Source: an uncultured Eubacteriales bacterium
Lineage (GTDB): Bacteria > Bacillota > Clostridia > Oscillospirales > UMGS1783
Assembly (NCBI GenBank): GCA_934456365.1
Contig: CAKSHC010000005.1
Span: 62,001-126,000 of the forward strand
DNA length: 64,000 nucleotides
Reading direction: 5' to 3'
Position numbers and translations under genes: made by a program. The notes beneath the pieces were generated by a model, which was given only the letters and a program-made list of their open reading frames with translations, was not told the origin of the DNA and ran no database searches. Shown one piece after another: positions 25,347-33,249 of the stretch (within the stretch, counting starts at the first letter, position 1; every line of letters begins with the position of its first letter).

Positions 25347-26729
25347 ATGGCTATCGATCCCAAAAAGCATGAAATGCCCGCGCAGGAGCCCGAAGTGCGC
25401 GCGAAAAACTATAAGGAAGTCGCCCTCGGTTATACCGCCGAGATCGCCGTCGAGGAAGCCAAACGCTGCCTGAACTGCAAGAATAAGCCCTGCATCCACG
25501 GCTGCCCCGTCAACATCGAGATCCCCGATTTCATCTCTCATATCAAAGAGGGCGATTTCGAGGGCGCCTATCAGGTGATTTCCCAGTCCTCCTCGCTGCC
25601 CGCCGTCTGCGGCCGCGTCTGCCCGCAGGAATCCCAGTGCGAAAGCAAATGCACCCTCGGCATCAAGTTCGAGCCCGTCGGCATCGGCCGCCTCGAGCGC
25701 TTCGTCGCCGATTGGCACAATGAGCATTCCCAGGAAAAGCCGGTTGCCCCTGCCTCCAACGGCCATCGCGTGGCCGTCGTCGGCTCCGGTCCCTCCGGCC
25801 TCACCTGCGCCGGCGACCTCGCCAAAAAGGGCTATGCCGTCACCGTCTATGAAGCCCTCCATACCCCCGGCGGCGTGCTGGTCTACGGTATCCCCGAGTT
25901 CCGTCTTCCCAAGGCCATCGTCGCCAAGGAGGTCGAAACCCTCAAAGCCCTCGGCGTCGACGTGGAAACCAACGTCGTCATCGGTAAAACGCTCACCATT
26001 GACGAGCTCTTCGAAAACGGCTTCGAGGCCGTCTTCATCGGCTCCGGCGCCGGCCTGCCCAAATTCATGAGCATCCCCGGCGAAGGCCTCAAGGGCGTCT
26101 ATTCCGCCAATGAGTTCCTCACCCGTATCAACCTCATGAAGGCCTATACCCCCGATTGCTCCACCCCCATCCAGCATGGTAAGCATGTCGTGGTCGTCGG
26201 CGGCGGCAACGTCGCCATGGACGCCGCCCGCTGCGCCAAGCGCCTCGGGGCCGACGTCACCATCGTCTATCGCCGCACCGAGAAGGAGCTCCCCGCCCGC
26301 CGCGAAGAGGTCGAGCATGCTATGGAGGAGGGGATCCATTTCCACTTCCTCACCAACCCCCTCGCCATCACCGGCGACGAGCAGGGCTGCGTGGCGGGTA
26401 TCCGCTGCCAGAAGATGGAGCTCTCCGCTCCCGACGCCTCCGGCCGCGCCAAGCCCGTTCCCGTCGAGGGCAGCGAGTTTGATATGGAAACCGACTGCGT
26501 CATCATGGCCCTCGGCACCTCGCCCAACCCCCTGATCAAAAACACCACCAAAGGCCTCGAAACCCAGAAGTGGGGCGGCATCATCGTCAACGAGGAAACC
26601 GGCCTGACCTCCCGCGAGGGCGTCTACGCCGGCGGCGACGCCGTCACCGGCGCCGCAACTGTTATCCTCGCCATGGGCGCCGGTAAGGTTGCCGCCAAAG
26701 CCATCGACGAGTATCTCTCTCAGAAATAA
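25347..26729 (+). CDS. nfnB: NfnB, NADPH-binding flavoprotein subunit
   Basis: A 460-residue homologue of glutamate synthase small chain. The N-terminal iron-sulfur domain has Cys41, Cys44, Cys49 and Cys53 (CLNCKNKPCIHGC) and a second set around VCGRVCPQESQCESKC; the FAD site is VVGSGPSGLTCAGDLAKKGY and the NADPH site VVVGGGNVAMDAARCAKRLG. No glutamate synthase large subunit is nearby, whereas nfnA lies just upstream, so NfnB is the better name than GltD. The hydroxyacyl-CoA dehydrogenase follows after 10 bases. Confidence 0.92.
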   Translation: MAIDPKKHEMPAQEPEVRAKNYKEVALGYTAEIAVEEAKRCLNCKNKPCIHGCPVNIEIPDFISHIKEGDFEGAYQVISQSSSLPAVCGRVCPQESQCESKCTLGIKFEPVGIGRLERFVADWHNEHSQEKPVAPASNGHRVAVVGSGPSGLTCAGDLAKKGYAVTVYEALHTPGGVLVYGIPEFRLPKAIVAKEVETLKALGVDVETNVVIGKTLTIDELFENGFEAVFIGSGAGLPKFMSIPGEGLKGVYSANEFLTRINLMKAYTPDCSTPIQHGKHVVVVGGGNVAMDAARCAKRLGADVTIVYRRTEKELPARREEVEHAMEEGIHFHFLTNPLAITGDEQGCVAGIRCQKMELSAPDASGRAKPVPVEGSEFDMETDCVIMALGTSPNPLIKNTTKGLETQKWGGIIVNEETGLTSREGVYAGGDAVTGAATVILAMGAGKVAAKAIDEYLSQK

Positions 26730-26739
26730 AGGAGTGTCT

Positions 26740-27684
26740 ATGAAAAAAGTAGTTGTTGCAGGCGGTGGCGTGCTCGGCAGCCAGATCGCCTATCAGGCCG
26801 CTTACTGCGGGTTCGACGTTACCATCTGGCTGCGCAGCGAAGGCAGCATCGGCCGCACCCAGCCCAAGCTCGACCATCTGAAACAGGTCTATGCCGAAAC
26901 CATCGAAAAGATGGATACCCCGGAGGGTAAAACCTTCCAGAACTGGGCTCGCGGTATTGCGGACCTCGATACCTTCAACAAGGAAGAGTGCCTCGCCAAG
27001 TCCGAGCATGCCTATTCCTCGATCCGCCTCGAGCTGGATATGAAAAAGGCCGTGGAGGACGCCGATATCGTCATCGAGTCGATGGCCGAAAACGTGGAGG
27101 ATAAAAACGCCTTCTATAAGGCGCTCGCTCCGCTTCTGCCGGAAAAAACCATCCTCGTCACCAATTCCTCCACCCTCCTTCCCTCGAAGTTCGCCAAGAT
27201 CACCGGCCGTCCGGAGAAGTATCTGTCCCTCCATTTCGCCAATTCCATCTGGAAGAACAATACCGCCGAGGTCATGGCCCAGAGCCTGACGGATCCCAAG
27301 TGCTTCGACGAGGTCATGAAATTCGCCGGTGAGATCCGCATGATCGCCCTGCCGGTGCGCAAGGAGAAGGCCGGATACCTGCTCAATTCCATGCTCGTCC
27401 CCCTGCTCTTCTCCGGGATGGACCTCTATGTCAACGGCGTCTCGGATCCCGAGAGCATCGATAAAGCCTGGGAGCTGGGCACCGGCGCCCCGAAGGGCCC
27501 CTTCCGCATCCTCGATACCGTCGGCCTCACCACGGCCCACAATATCGTCAAGATGTATCTCAAGGTTCCCTCCTTCCTCGCCCCCTACAACTTCAAAGGC
27601 ATGGATAAAATGCTTAAGGAGTATATCGCGGCAGGGAAGCTCGGCATGAGCTCCGGCGAGGGCTTCTATAAGTACGAGAAATAA
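26740..27684 (+). CDS. 3-hydroxyacyl-CoA dehydrogenase
   Basis: A 314-residue NAD-dependent dehydrogenase that interconverts 3-hydroxyacyl-CoA and 3-oxoacyl-CoA. The N-terminal Rossmann motif is VVVAGGGVLGSQIAYQAAYC; catalytic residues fit SLHFANSIWKNN (His) and the Glu region before it; the C-terminal domain carries GYLLNSMLVPLL and GAPKGPFRILDTVGL. It is the stand-alone Hbd-like type rather than the FadB fusion. No thiolase or crotonase is in the window, so whether it feeds butyrate formation is open. AAGGAG precedes the ATG. Confidence 0.92.
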   Translation: MKKVVVAGGGVLGSQIAYQAAYCGFDVTIWLRSEGSIGRTQPKLDHLKQVYAETIEKMDTPEGKTFQNWARGIADLDTFNKEECLAKSEHAYSSIRLELDMKKAVEDADIVIESMAENVEDKNAFYKALAPLLPEKTILVTNSSTLLPSKFAKITGRPEKYLSLHFANSIWKNNTAEVMAQSLTDPKCFDEVMKFAGEIRMIALPVRKEKAGYLLNSMLVPLLFSGMDLYVNGVSDPESIDKAWELGTGAPKGPFRILDTVGLTTAHNIVKMYLKVPSFLAPYNFKGMDKMLKEYIAAGKLGMSSGEGFYKYEK

Positions 27685-27705
27685 TTCTCCGCATGGAGGT
27701 GCTTC

Positions 27706-28317
27706 ATGGCACGCAGCGAAATCGCAAGAGCCACCTTGGGCCGGCTGCCGCTCTACCTTCGCTATCTGAAGGGGCTGTCGTCGGATTCCCCGAATATCTC
27801 CGCCACCGCCATCGCCAAAGATCTTGAGCTGGGCGAGGTGCAGGTGCGCAAGGACCTATCCGCCGTCTGCGGCGCGGGAAGACCGAAAATCGGCTATGAT
27901 GTCGCAGCTCTCTGCGAAAGCATAGAGCACGCGCTCGGCACACATACCGAGTGCGAGGCCGTCATTATCGGCGCCGGTAAGCTCGGCATGGCTCTGCTCG
28001 GATTTTCCGGCTTTCTGGAGTATGGGATCAGCATCTCGCGGGCCTTCGATAAAGACCCCGCCAAGCGTTCCTCTACCGTACTTCCCCTGGAGGAGCTTTC
28101 GGCCTATTGCCGCCGCCACCAGGTCGAGGTCGGCATCATCGCCGTTCCTGCCGAGGCTGCCCAGTCCGCGGCCGATGCGCTGGTCGAAAACGGCATCCGT
28201 GCCATCTGGTGCTTTGCCGCCGAAAAGCTTTCCGTTCCCGAGGGCGTGACCGTCCAGTATGAAAATCTGGCCTTGTCGCTGGCTCATCTGCACCAGAAAG
28301 TCAAGGGCACTTATTAA
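27706..28317 (+). CDS. rex: Redox-sensing transcriptional repressor Rex
   Basis: A 203-residue Rex protein: an N-terminal winged helix (GRLPLYLRYLKGLSSDSPNI, then ATAIAKDLELGEVQVRKDLS) and a C-terminal Rossmann domain with IIGAGKLGMALLGF (Lys where Asn is commoner). Rex releases DNA when NADH/NAD+ rises and controls fermentation genes in Clostridia. It is the last gene of a cluster encoding just such enzymes, so it probably regulates its own operon; a near-consensus inverted repeat lies at 22487-22506. A strong terminator follows. Confidence 0.94.
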   Translation: MARSEIARATLGRLPLYLRYLKGLSSDSPNISATAIAKDLELGEVQVRKDLSAVCGAGRPKIGYDVAALCESIEHALGTHTECEAVIIGAGKLGMALLGFSGFLEYGISISRAFDKDPAKRSSTVLPLEELSAYCRRHQVEVGIIAVPAEAAQSAADALVENGIRAIWCFAAEKLSVPEGVTVQYENLALSLAHLHQKVKGTY

Positions 28318-28320
28318 AAA

Positions 28321-28354
28321 AAGGACCGACAGGAGCTCCTGTCGGTCCTTTTTT
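28321..28354 (+). terminator. Intrinsic terminator after rex
   Basis: A perfect 30-bp palindrome (15-base arms, 28321-28335 and 28336-28350, arm AAGGACCGACAGGAG) followed by TTTT. Confidence 0.92.
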
Positions 28355-28393
28355 AAGTGCGGAAATTTATAGATTCATCCCGGTTTTTTCGGA

Positions 28394-28421
28394 TTTCCTT
28401 TTCGGAGAACTATGCTATAAT
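28394..28421 (+). promoter_or_regulatory. Promoter of the GH94-like gene
   Basis: TGC-TATAAT extended -10 at 28413-28421; the -35 is poor (TTTCCT at 28394-28399, 16-bp spacer). Confidence 0.5.
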
Positions 28422-28446
28422 CAGGAAAGAAAGGGGAGTCTTTTTT

Positions 28447-30642
28447 ATGTGGAACCGTTCGTTTTATCCCGAAACCCGGCACGATGATACGCCGGAAGAA
28501 GTCTATTACAATAAAACCGCCCGCTTCGGCTCCTTCCTCGAGGAAGGCAGCGCCTACCGCATCGAAACCCGCCAAACCCCTCGCCCCTGGCTTTTCTACC
28601 TCTGCAACGATAAGGTGCGCTCCTGCGTCGCCGCCGACGGGAAAGGCTTCCTTTGGCAGGTCCGCCGCGGCGCCGTCACCAAGTATTGGGAGTACAACTA
28701 CCTCGTCCGCGACGTCAACGGCGCCCGCCGCCTCTGGATCAACGGCACCGAATTCTTCGAAAATGCCTCCGATTTCTCCGAAACCGTCCGCCCCGGCTGT
28801 GCTGAGTTCTCCGGCAAGGTTGGCGAGCTTTCGGTGAGCGTCCGCCTCTTTGTCCCGGAACGCTTGCCCGGCGAGCGCTGGCTCGTCCGGATCGAGGGAG
28901 CCAAAGCCCCCATCCATGTTGTTGCCGCCATCGATTGGATGGATTTCGAAGCTCCCCGCCTCGAGCAGTCGGAGCTCGCCGTGATCCACGAAGCCTCGGC
29001 CGGCGGCCTCTTTACCGCCGATTCCGTCCGCGGCATCCATACCCTCCGTAAGGTCGAAAAAGACCACCTCGACCGCGACCGGATCATCACCGAAACCTAT
29101 CTCGATGCCGTCCTTTTGCCGGAGGCCCCCTCCTGGTGCGTCACCTGCGGCGCCTTCGAAACCGAAGAGGAAAAACAGGAGCTTCTGCAGACACCCCATC
29201 CCGAGGAGGAGCTGGCCGCCGTCCTCCGGGGCTGGCAGGAAAGAATGGAGCGCAACCGCTGTGAAATCCCCGAGAAAAACCTCGAGCGCTTCCTCAATGT
29301 CTGGCTGAAAAACCAGATCTTCCTCATCCATCGCTACGACCGCGCCGTCAATGCCTATGGCTACCGCGATTCCCTCCAGGACGCCTGGGGCAGCTGCCTC
29401 GTCGATCCCGAAGAGGCCGTCGACCGGATGCTGACCACGCTTTCCTATATGTTTGCCGACGGGCGCTGCCCCCGGTGCTTTCAAACCCACTCATCCTGGA
29501 TGGATCGCAATGATTTTGCCGATTCCCCCGTCTGGGCCCCCGCCGCTTTGTATGCCTATATCTGCGAAACCGGCCATGCCGAGGTGCTGGATCAGGAGAT
29601 CGGCTTCTGCGAAAGCGACGAGCGCTCCTCGGTGATGGACCACCTTTGGCGCAGCCTCGATTATCTCTACCATGCCCGCGGTGAAAACGGGCTCCTTCTG
29701 ATGCGCGGCGGCGATTGGGCCGACGGGCTCGGCGGCATCAACCGCTACGGCGACGGCGCCACCTCGGTGTGGCTCACCATCGCCGCCTACTGGGCGCAGG
29801 GCTTTTTGAAAAAGCTCTGCCTGCTCCGCGGCGAAACGGATCGCGCCGCCGAGCTGGAGCGCCGCTCGGCCGAGTATAAGGAGATCGTCAACCGCGTCGG
29901 CTGGGACGGCAGCTGGTACGCCTACGGCTTCTTCGCCGACGGCGAGCCCATCGGCTCCCACCGGAATCTGGAAGGCAAGATCTGGCTTAACCCTCAAACC
30001 TGGGCCATCTTCACCGGCATTGCCGACCAGGCAAAAACCGAGAAGATCCAAAAGGCCATCCATCGCTATCTCTTCACCCCCTTCGGCTCCATGGTCTGCT
30101 ACCCGCCCTACGTCAACCACGGCGCCCGCTGCGGCCGCGTCCAGCGCCAGCTCCCCGGCACCTTCCTCAACGGCTCGGTCTATAACCACGGCGCCACCTT
30201 CCAGGTCTTTGCAGACCTCGCCCGCGGCGATTCGGACGACGCGCTTGATACCTTCCTGCGCGCCCTTCCCAACCACCCCGATAATTCCGATTCCCAGCGC
30301 ACCAGCGAGCCCTTCACCGTTGGCAACGTCTACTACGGCTCTGCCAACCCCCGCTACGGCATGAACCTCTTCTCGTGGTTCACCGCCTCGCCCGATTGGC
30401 TTATCCACGCCGGCTTCGAGGAAATGCTCGGCGTCAAAGCCGGATTCGACGCTCTGGAGATCAGCCCCCATCCGCCCACGGACTGGAATTCCTATACCGT
30501 CTGGAAAACCTGGCGCGGCACCCGCTATCGCCTCGATTTCCAAAAGTCCGATTCTCCCCGCATCCTCGTCGACGGCATCCCCGTCGATTCCAACCGCGTC
30601 CGCTCCACAGCGAAAGAATGCCGCGTGCAGGTTTTCTATTAA
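28447..30642 (+). CDS. GH94-like glycoside phosphorylase/hydrolase
   Basis: A 731-residue cytoplasmic protein with an N-terminal beta-sandwich and a C-terminal (alpha/alpha)6 barrel, the layout of GH94 disaccharide phosphorylases. Barrel signatures are DSLQDAWG, LLLMRGGDWADGLGGINRYG (the GDW carries the acid Asp; most GH94 have GDWND) and LNGSVYNHGATFQVFADLA. GH94 enzymes cleave beta-linked disaccharides with phosphate; the changed motif leaves the activity open. ATG at 28447 has AAGGGGAG upstream. A second, more typical member lies at 61020-63293. Confidence 0.75.
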   Translation: MWNRSFYPETRHDDTPEEVYYNKTARFGSFLEEGSAYRIETRQTPRPWLFYLCNDKVRSCVAADGKGFLWQVRRGAVTKYWEYNYLVRDVNGARRLWINGTEFFENASDFSETVRPGCAEFSGKVGELSVSVRLFVPERLPGERWLVRIEGAKAPIHVVAAIDWMDFEAPRLEQSELAVIHEASAGGLFTADSVRGIHTLRKVEKDHLDRDRIITETYLDAVLLPEAPSWCVTCGAFETEEEKQELLQTPHPEEELAAVLRGWQERMERNRCEIPEKNLERFLNVWLKNQIFLIHRYDRAVNAYGYRDSLQDAWGSCLVDPEEAVDRMLTTLSYMFADGRCPRCFQTHSSWMDRNDFADSPVWAPAALYAYICETGHAEVLDQEIGFCESDERSSVMDHLWRSLDYLYHARGENGLLLMRGGDWADGLGGINRYGDGATSVWLTIAAYWAQGFLKKLCLLRGETDRAAELERRSAEYKEIVNRVGWDGSWYAYGFFADGEPIGSHRNLEGKIWLNPQTWAIFTGIADQAKTEKIQKAIHRYLFTPFGSMVCYPPYVNHGARCGRVQRQLPGTFLNGSVYNHGATFQVFADLARGDSDDALDTFLRALPNHPDNSDSQRTSEPFTVGNVYYGSANPRYGMNLFSWFTASPDWLIHAGFEEMLGVKAGFDALEISPHPPTDWNSYTVWKTWRGTRYRLDFQKSDSPRILVDGIPVDSNRVRSTAKECRVQVFY

Positions 30643-30692
30643 AAGCCGGTTGACAAACCCCCCGCAACTTGGTATCATAATCAGGTATGGAT

Positions 30693-30768
30693 GGGGGTGT
30701 AGCCAAGCGGTAAGGCAACGGACTTTGACTCCGTCATTGCGCTGGTTCGAATCCAGCCACTCCTGCCA
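30693..30768 (+). tRNA. tRNA-Gln (UUG)
   Basis: The cloverleaf is complete: acceptor GGGGGTG with CACTCCT (including two G-U pairs), D-stem GCC/GGC, anticodon loop CTTTGAC giving anticodon TTG, T-arm GCTGG-TTCGAAT-CCAGC, discriminator G and an encoded CCA at 30766-30768. A terminator follows at once. Confidence 0.96.
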
Positions 30769-30769
30769 G

Positions 30770-30803
30770 AAAAAGCACTTAGCGTTAAGCTAAGTGCTTT
30801 TTC
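30770..30803 (+). terminator. Intrinsic terminator after tRNA-Gln
   Basis: AAAAAGCACTTAGC (30770-30783), loop GTTAA, GCTAAGTGCTTTTT (30789-30802). Confidence 0.9.
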
Positions 30804-31067
30804 AGTTCTATTCGCCTTGCAGCAAGTGAGCTCGCATCGCAGGGATAGTCGGCTTTCAGCCGAGCGGTATTTGCTTCGCGAGCTTAAGGGTGAATGGAGC
30901 ACCTCTGCGACGAAGGCGCAACATCACGTTTGCGAAAACAAAAACATCACGGGGAGCAGTATATCAAAATAAGATACATCAGAATGTATTTTTCTTCTTC
31001 ACATATCTCGCCTCCCGCCATCCGATCCGTGAAAAACAAATGTTTTTTAAAAAGAATCTTTAAAGGC
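30804..31067. other. Gene-poor stretch between tRNA-Gln and the SipW-type cluster
   Basis: I see no supportable gene here. There is a small hairpin TCGGCT-TTC-AGCCGA (30849-30863), and the second half becomes clearly AT-rich compared with the rest of the window. A 70-codon frame at 30894-31106 lacks a ribosome site and runs into the promoter of the next gene, so I do not call it. Confidence 0.6.
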
Positions 31068-31096
31068 TTGACTTCTTTTTCTTATAGTGATATATA
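31068..31096 (+). promoter_or_regulatory. Promoter of the first SipW-type gene
   Basis: TTGACT (31068-31073), 17-bp spacer, TATATA (31091-31096); AT-rich flanks. The leader is about 30 bases and contains GAGGAGTGA before the GTG start. Confidence 0.75.
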
Positions 31097-31132
31097 TATG
31101 AGTTGAAATTATTACAAAGAGGAGTGATTCTC

Positions 31133-33085
31133 GTGTCTCGATCCCGTTCCTCCAAGCGCGCCCTCTTGCTGAGTGCACTGGCCATGCTCGTTTGCCTGGC
31201 CATGCTTGTCGGCTCCACCTTCGCGTGGTTCACCGATTCCGCCTCCACCGGCGTCAACTGCATCGTCGCGGGCGAGCTGAAGATCGATATTGTGAACGCT
31301 GCCGGCGAGTCCATGAAAAACGGCTCCCTCAGCTGGCAGAAGGCTCAGGACCATGAAGATGAGCAGGTTCTCTGGGAGCCCAACTGCACCTATGCTCTTG
31401 AGCCCTTCCGCATCGTCAACCTCGGCACCCTCGCCCTCAAATACCGCATTGAGATCAGCGGCTTTGAAGGCGACCGCGAGCTGCTCGACGTCATCTCCTT
31501 TGAATATACCGAAGGCAACGCTGCCTACGATCTCTCCGCCGAGCGCACCCTCAAAAAGGGCGAGCAGACCGGCCTCATCACCATGACCGGCCACATGGAC
31601 GAAAACGCCGGCAATCATTATCAGGGCATGACCCTTGAAAACATCGCCATCACCGTCTATGCCACCCAGGCTCCCGTCGAGGCCGACAGCATCGACAACA
31701 CCTACGACAAAGACGCCAACGGCAATCCCGATCATCCCGATTGGAGCGTGACCGCCAACGTCACCGCTCCCGTCGTCCCGGGCGAGGATACTCTCCTCGA
31801 AAATGCCGATCAGACCGTTTCCCTCCTCGCTCCCGCCGGCTCGACCGACGCTTCCGAGCTCACCCTTGCCGTCGAGCCCGCCAAGAGCCCGGCCGGTGTG
31901 ACCGTCGCCGGCGACCAGTCGGCCAAAACCTATGAGGTCAAGCTGCTGGATGAAAACGGCAATGCCGTCACCGCGAAAGACGGCGCTCTCTTCACCGCCA
32001 AGATCTTCATCGGCAAAAACCTGACCGGCGTCCGGCTCTTCCATAAGGATGCTGCCATGCCCGCCGATTCCTTCCAGTATGATCCCGCGACCGGCGAGAT
32101 CACCTTCCAGACCGCCTCCTTCAGCCCCTATACCGCGGTCTACGATAAGGTCGTCGCCCGGATCGGCGATACCTATTACGAAACCCTCGCCGATACCATC
32201 GCCGCCGTCGAGGAAAACGGCATCATCGACCTTGTCGAAAATGCCTCCATCTGCGAGTCGTCCAGCACCGCCGTCAAAAAGGGCTTCATCCTCAACGGAA
32301 ACGGTCATAAGCTCTCGGCGGATAATCAGCTCCAGCTCCTCGCCGGCAAGACCGTTTTCCGGAATGTGACCTTCACCAGCCCCCGCCCGCTCTATGTCCA
32401 GGGCGCAACCTTTGTGCTGGAGGAAACGGCTGCCATCGATTCCAAGGTCAACGGCAATGCCGCCATCTGGTTCTATGGCAACGCCAAGGGCGAGATCAAC
32501 GGTAAAGTCATCGCCCCCAATGCCTATGGCGTCTGCCTCAATACCGACGCGAAATTCGATTCCGTCCCCAACACCGTCTCCCTCAAGGGAGCCACGGTCG
32601 ATGCCTGGGGCCCCGCCCTCTATGTCAACGGCTCCTTCGGCGGCCATTCGGTCACAGCAGTGGATTCGACCTTTATCAGCGACGACGAGGGCATCTATAT
32701 TTCCGGCACGCTCGGCCACGGTCAGACGATCTCCCTGACCGGCTGCACCGTTGAGGGCACCACCGCCATCGAGGTCAAGCACAGCGACCTCACCGTCGCC
32801 GACTGCGCCCTCATCGCCACCGGCGATCCCACCCAGTACGCCGAAAACAACAACGGCGGCACGGCCATCGGCTATTGCCTCGCCACCACCAGCAACAGCA
32901 AAAACGGCAAGATCGAGGCGACCAGCGGCACCATCACCATTTCCAACACCACCTATTCCTCGGTCGTCCCCGGCTGCGAAGTCTTCAATTCCGCCGCCGA
33001 TGCCGACGGAAGCCATGGCGCTGTCATCGAGGGCTACGATCTCTCCCGCGTCCTCTATCCCGGGAAATTGACCCCCAACGCCTGA
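31133..33085 (+). CDS. SipW-type signal, TasA-like exported protein with beta-helix C-terminus (copy 1)
   Basis: A 650-residue secreted protein starting at GTG 31133 (GAGGAGTGA upstream). Residues 8-26 are hydrophobic after a basic start, ending GSTFAWFTD (27-35), the hallmark of signals cut by SipW-type signal peptidases; cleavage is likely after Ala31. Residues about 32-200 form a TasA/camelysin-like domain (WEPNCTYALEPFRIVNLGTL, then ITVYATQAPVEADSIDNTYD). A middle domain ends in TFQTASFSPYTAVYDK (about 345), and the rest has parallel beta-helix-like repeats (NGNGHKL, YGNAKGEING, SGTLGHGQTISLTGC). There is no LPXTG or C-terminal membrane anchor. Likely a surface fibre subunit with an adhesive head; this is inference. 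Confidence 0.85.
   Translation: MSRSRSSKRALLLSALAMLVCLAMLVGSTFAWFTDSASTGVNCIVAGELKIDIVNAAGESMKNGSLSWQKAQDHEDEQVLWEPNCTYALEPFRIVNLGTLALKYRIEISGFEGDRELLDVISFEYTEGNAAYDLSAERTLKKGEQTGLITMTGHMDENAGNHYQGMTLENIAITVYATQAPVEADSIDNTYDKDANGNPDHPDWSVTANVTAPVVPGEDTLLENADQTVSLLAPAGSTDASELTLAVEPAKSPAGVTVAGDQSAKTYEVKLLDENGNAVTAKDGALFTAKIFIGKNLTGVRLFHKDAAMPADSFQYDPATGEITFQTASFSPYTAVYDKVVARIGDTYYETLADTIAAVEENGIIDLVENASICESSSTAVKKGFILNGNGHKLSADNQLQLLAGKTVFRNVTFTSPRPLYVQGATFVLEETAAIDSKVNGNAAIWFYGNAKGEINGKVIAPNAYGVCLNTDAKFDSVPNTVSLKGATVDAWGPALYVNGSFGGHSVTAVDSTFISDDEGIYISGTLGHGQTISLTGCTVEGTTAIEVKHSDLTVADCALIATGDPTQYAENNNGGTAIGYCLATTSNSKNGKIEATSGTITISNTTYSSVVPGCEVFNSAADADGSHGAVIEGYDLSRVLYPGKLTPNA
31211..31290 (+). 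repeat. Signal/TasA-start DNA repeat, copy 1
   Basis: This 80-bp block, beginning GGCTCCACCTTCGCGTGGTT, recurs at 33328, 35429 and 37199. Copies 1 and 2 differ at three positions. It encodes GSTFAWFTDSAS and what follows. Confidence 0.9.
31541..31708 (+). repeat. Second conserved DNA block, copy 1
   Basis: A 168-bp block from GAGCGCACCCTCAAAAAGGG to the codons for NTYD, nearly identical to 33658-33825. Together with the first block, copies 1 and 2 span exactly 498 bp each, with no net insertion or deletion. Confidence 0.85.
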
Positions 33086-33096
33086 GCGGATTTCAA

Positions 33097-33140
33097 AAAA
33101 GCTCTGTCCCATCCCGGGGCAGAGCTTTTCTTTGTCTTTT
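33097..33140 (+). terminator. Intrinsic terminator after SipW-type gene 1
   Basis: AAAAGCTCTGTCCC (33097-33110), loop ATCCC, GGGGCAGAGCTTTT (33116-33129) and a T-rich tail. Confidence 0.85.
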
Positions 33141-33164
33141 GAATAATTTTTGCATTTAAGAGCG

Positions 33165-33180
33165 TTTTTTTTTTTTTTTT
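33165..33180 (+). repeat. 16-base T homopolymer upstream of SipW-type gene 2
   Basis: An unbroken run of 16 T ends four bases before the -35 box of gene 2. Such a run may act as an A/T UP-like element and is prone to slip during replication. It is not coding. Confidence 0.9.
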
Positions 33181-33184
33181 GCCC

Positions 33185-33230
33185 TTGCATTTCGAATCGA
33201 ATTGTGCTATACTTACGCAGAATTCGAAAT
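33185..33230 (+). promoter_or_regulatory. Promoter of SipW-type gene 2 with flanking inverted repeat
   Basis: TTGCAT (33185-33190), 17-bp spacer, TGC-TATACT (33205-33213). ATTTCGAAT (33189-33197) and ATTCGAAAT (33222-33230) are perfect 9-bp inverted copies on either side of the -10; their TTCGAA cores are 32 bp apart, about three helical turns. Confidence 0.7.
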
Positions 33231-33249
33231 CCAAAAGGAGTGATCGTCT

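Noticed and set aside
25347..26729. Naming the flavoprotein GltD (glutamate synthase small chain)
   Set aside because: No glutamate synthase large subunit is present, and the adjacent nfnA-type gene with its [2Fe-2S] cysteines makes NfnB the better fit.
30894..31106. A 70-codon frame between tRNA-Gln and the SipW-type cluster
   Set aside because: No ribosome site, runs through the promoter of the next gene, and its product shows no pattern I recognise.
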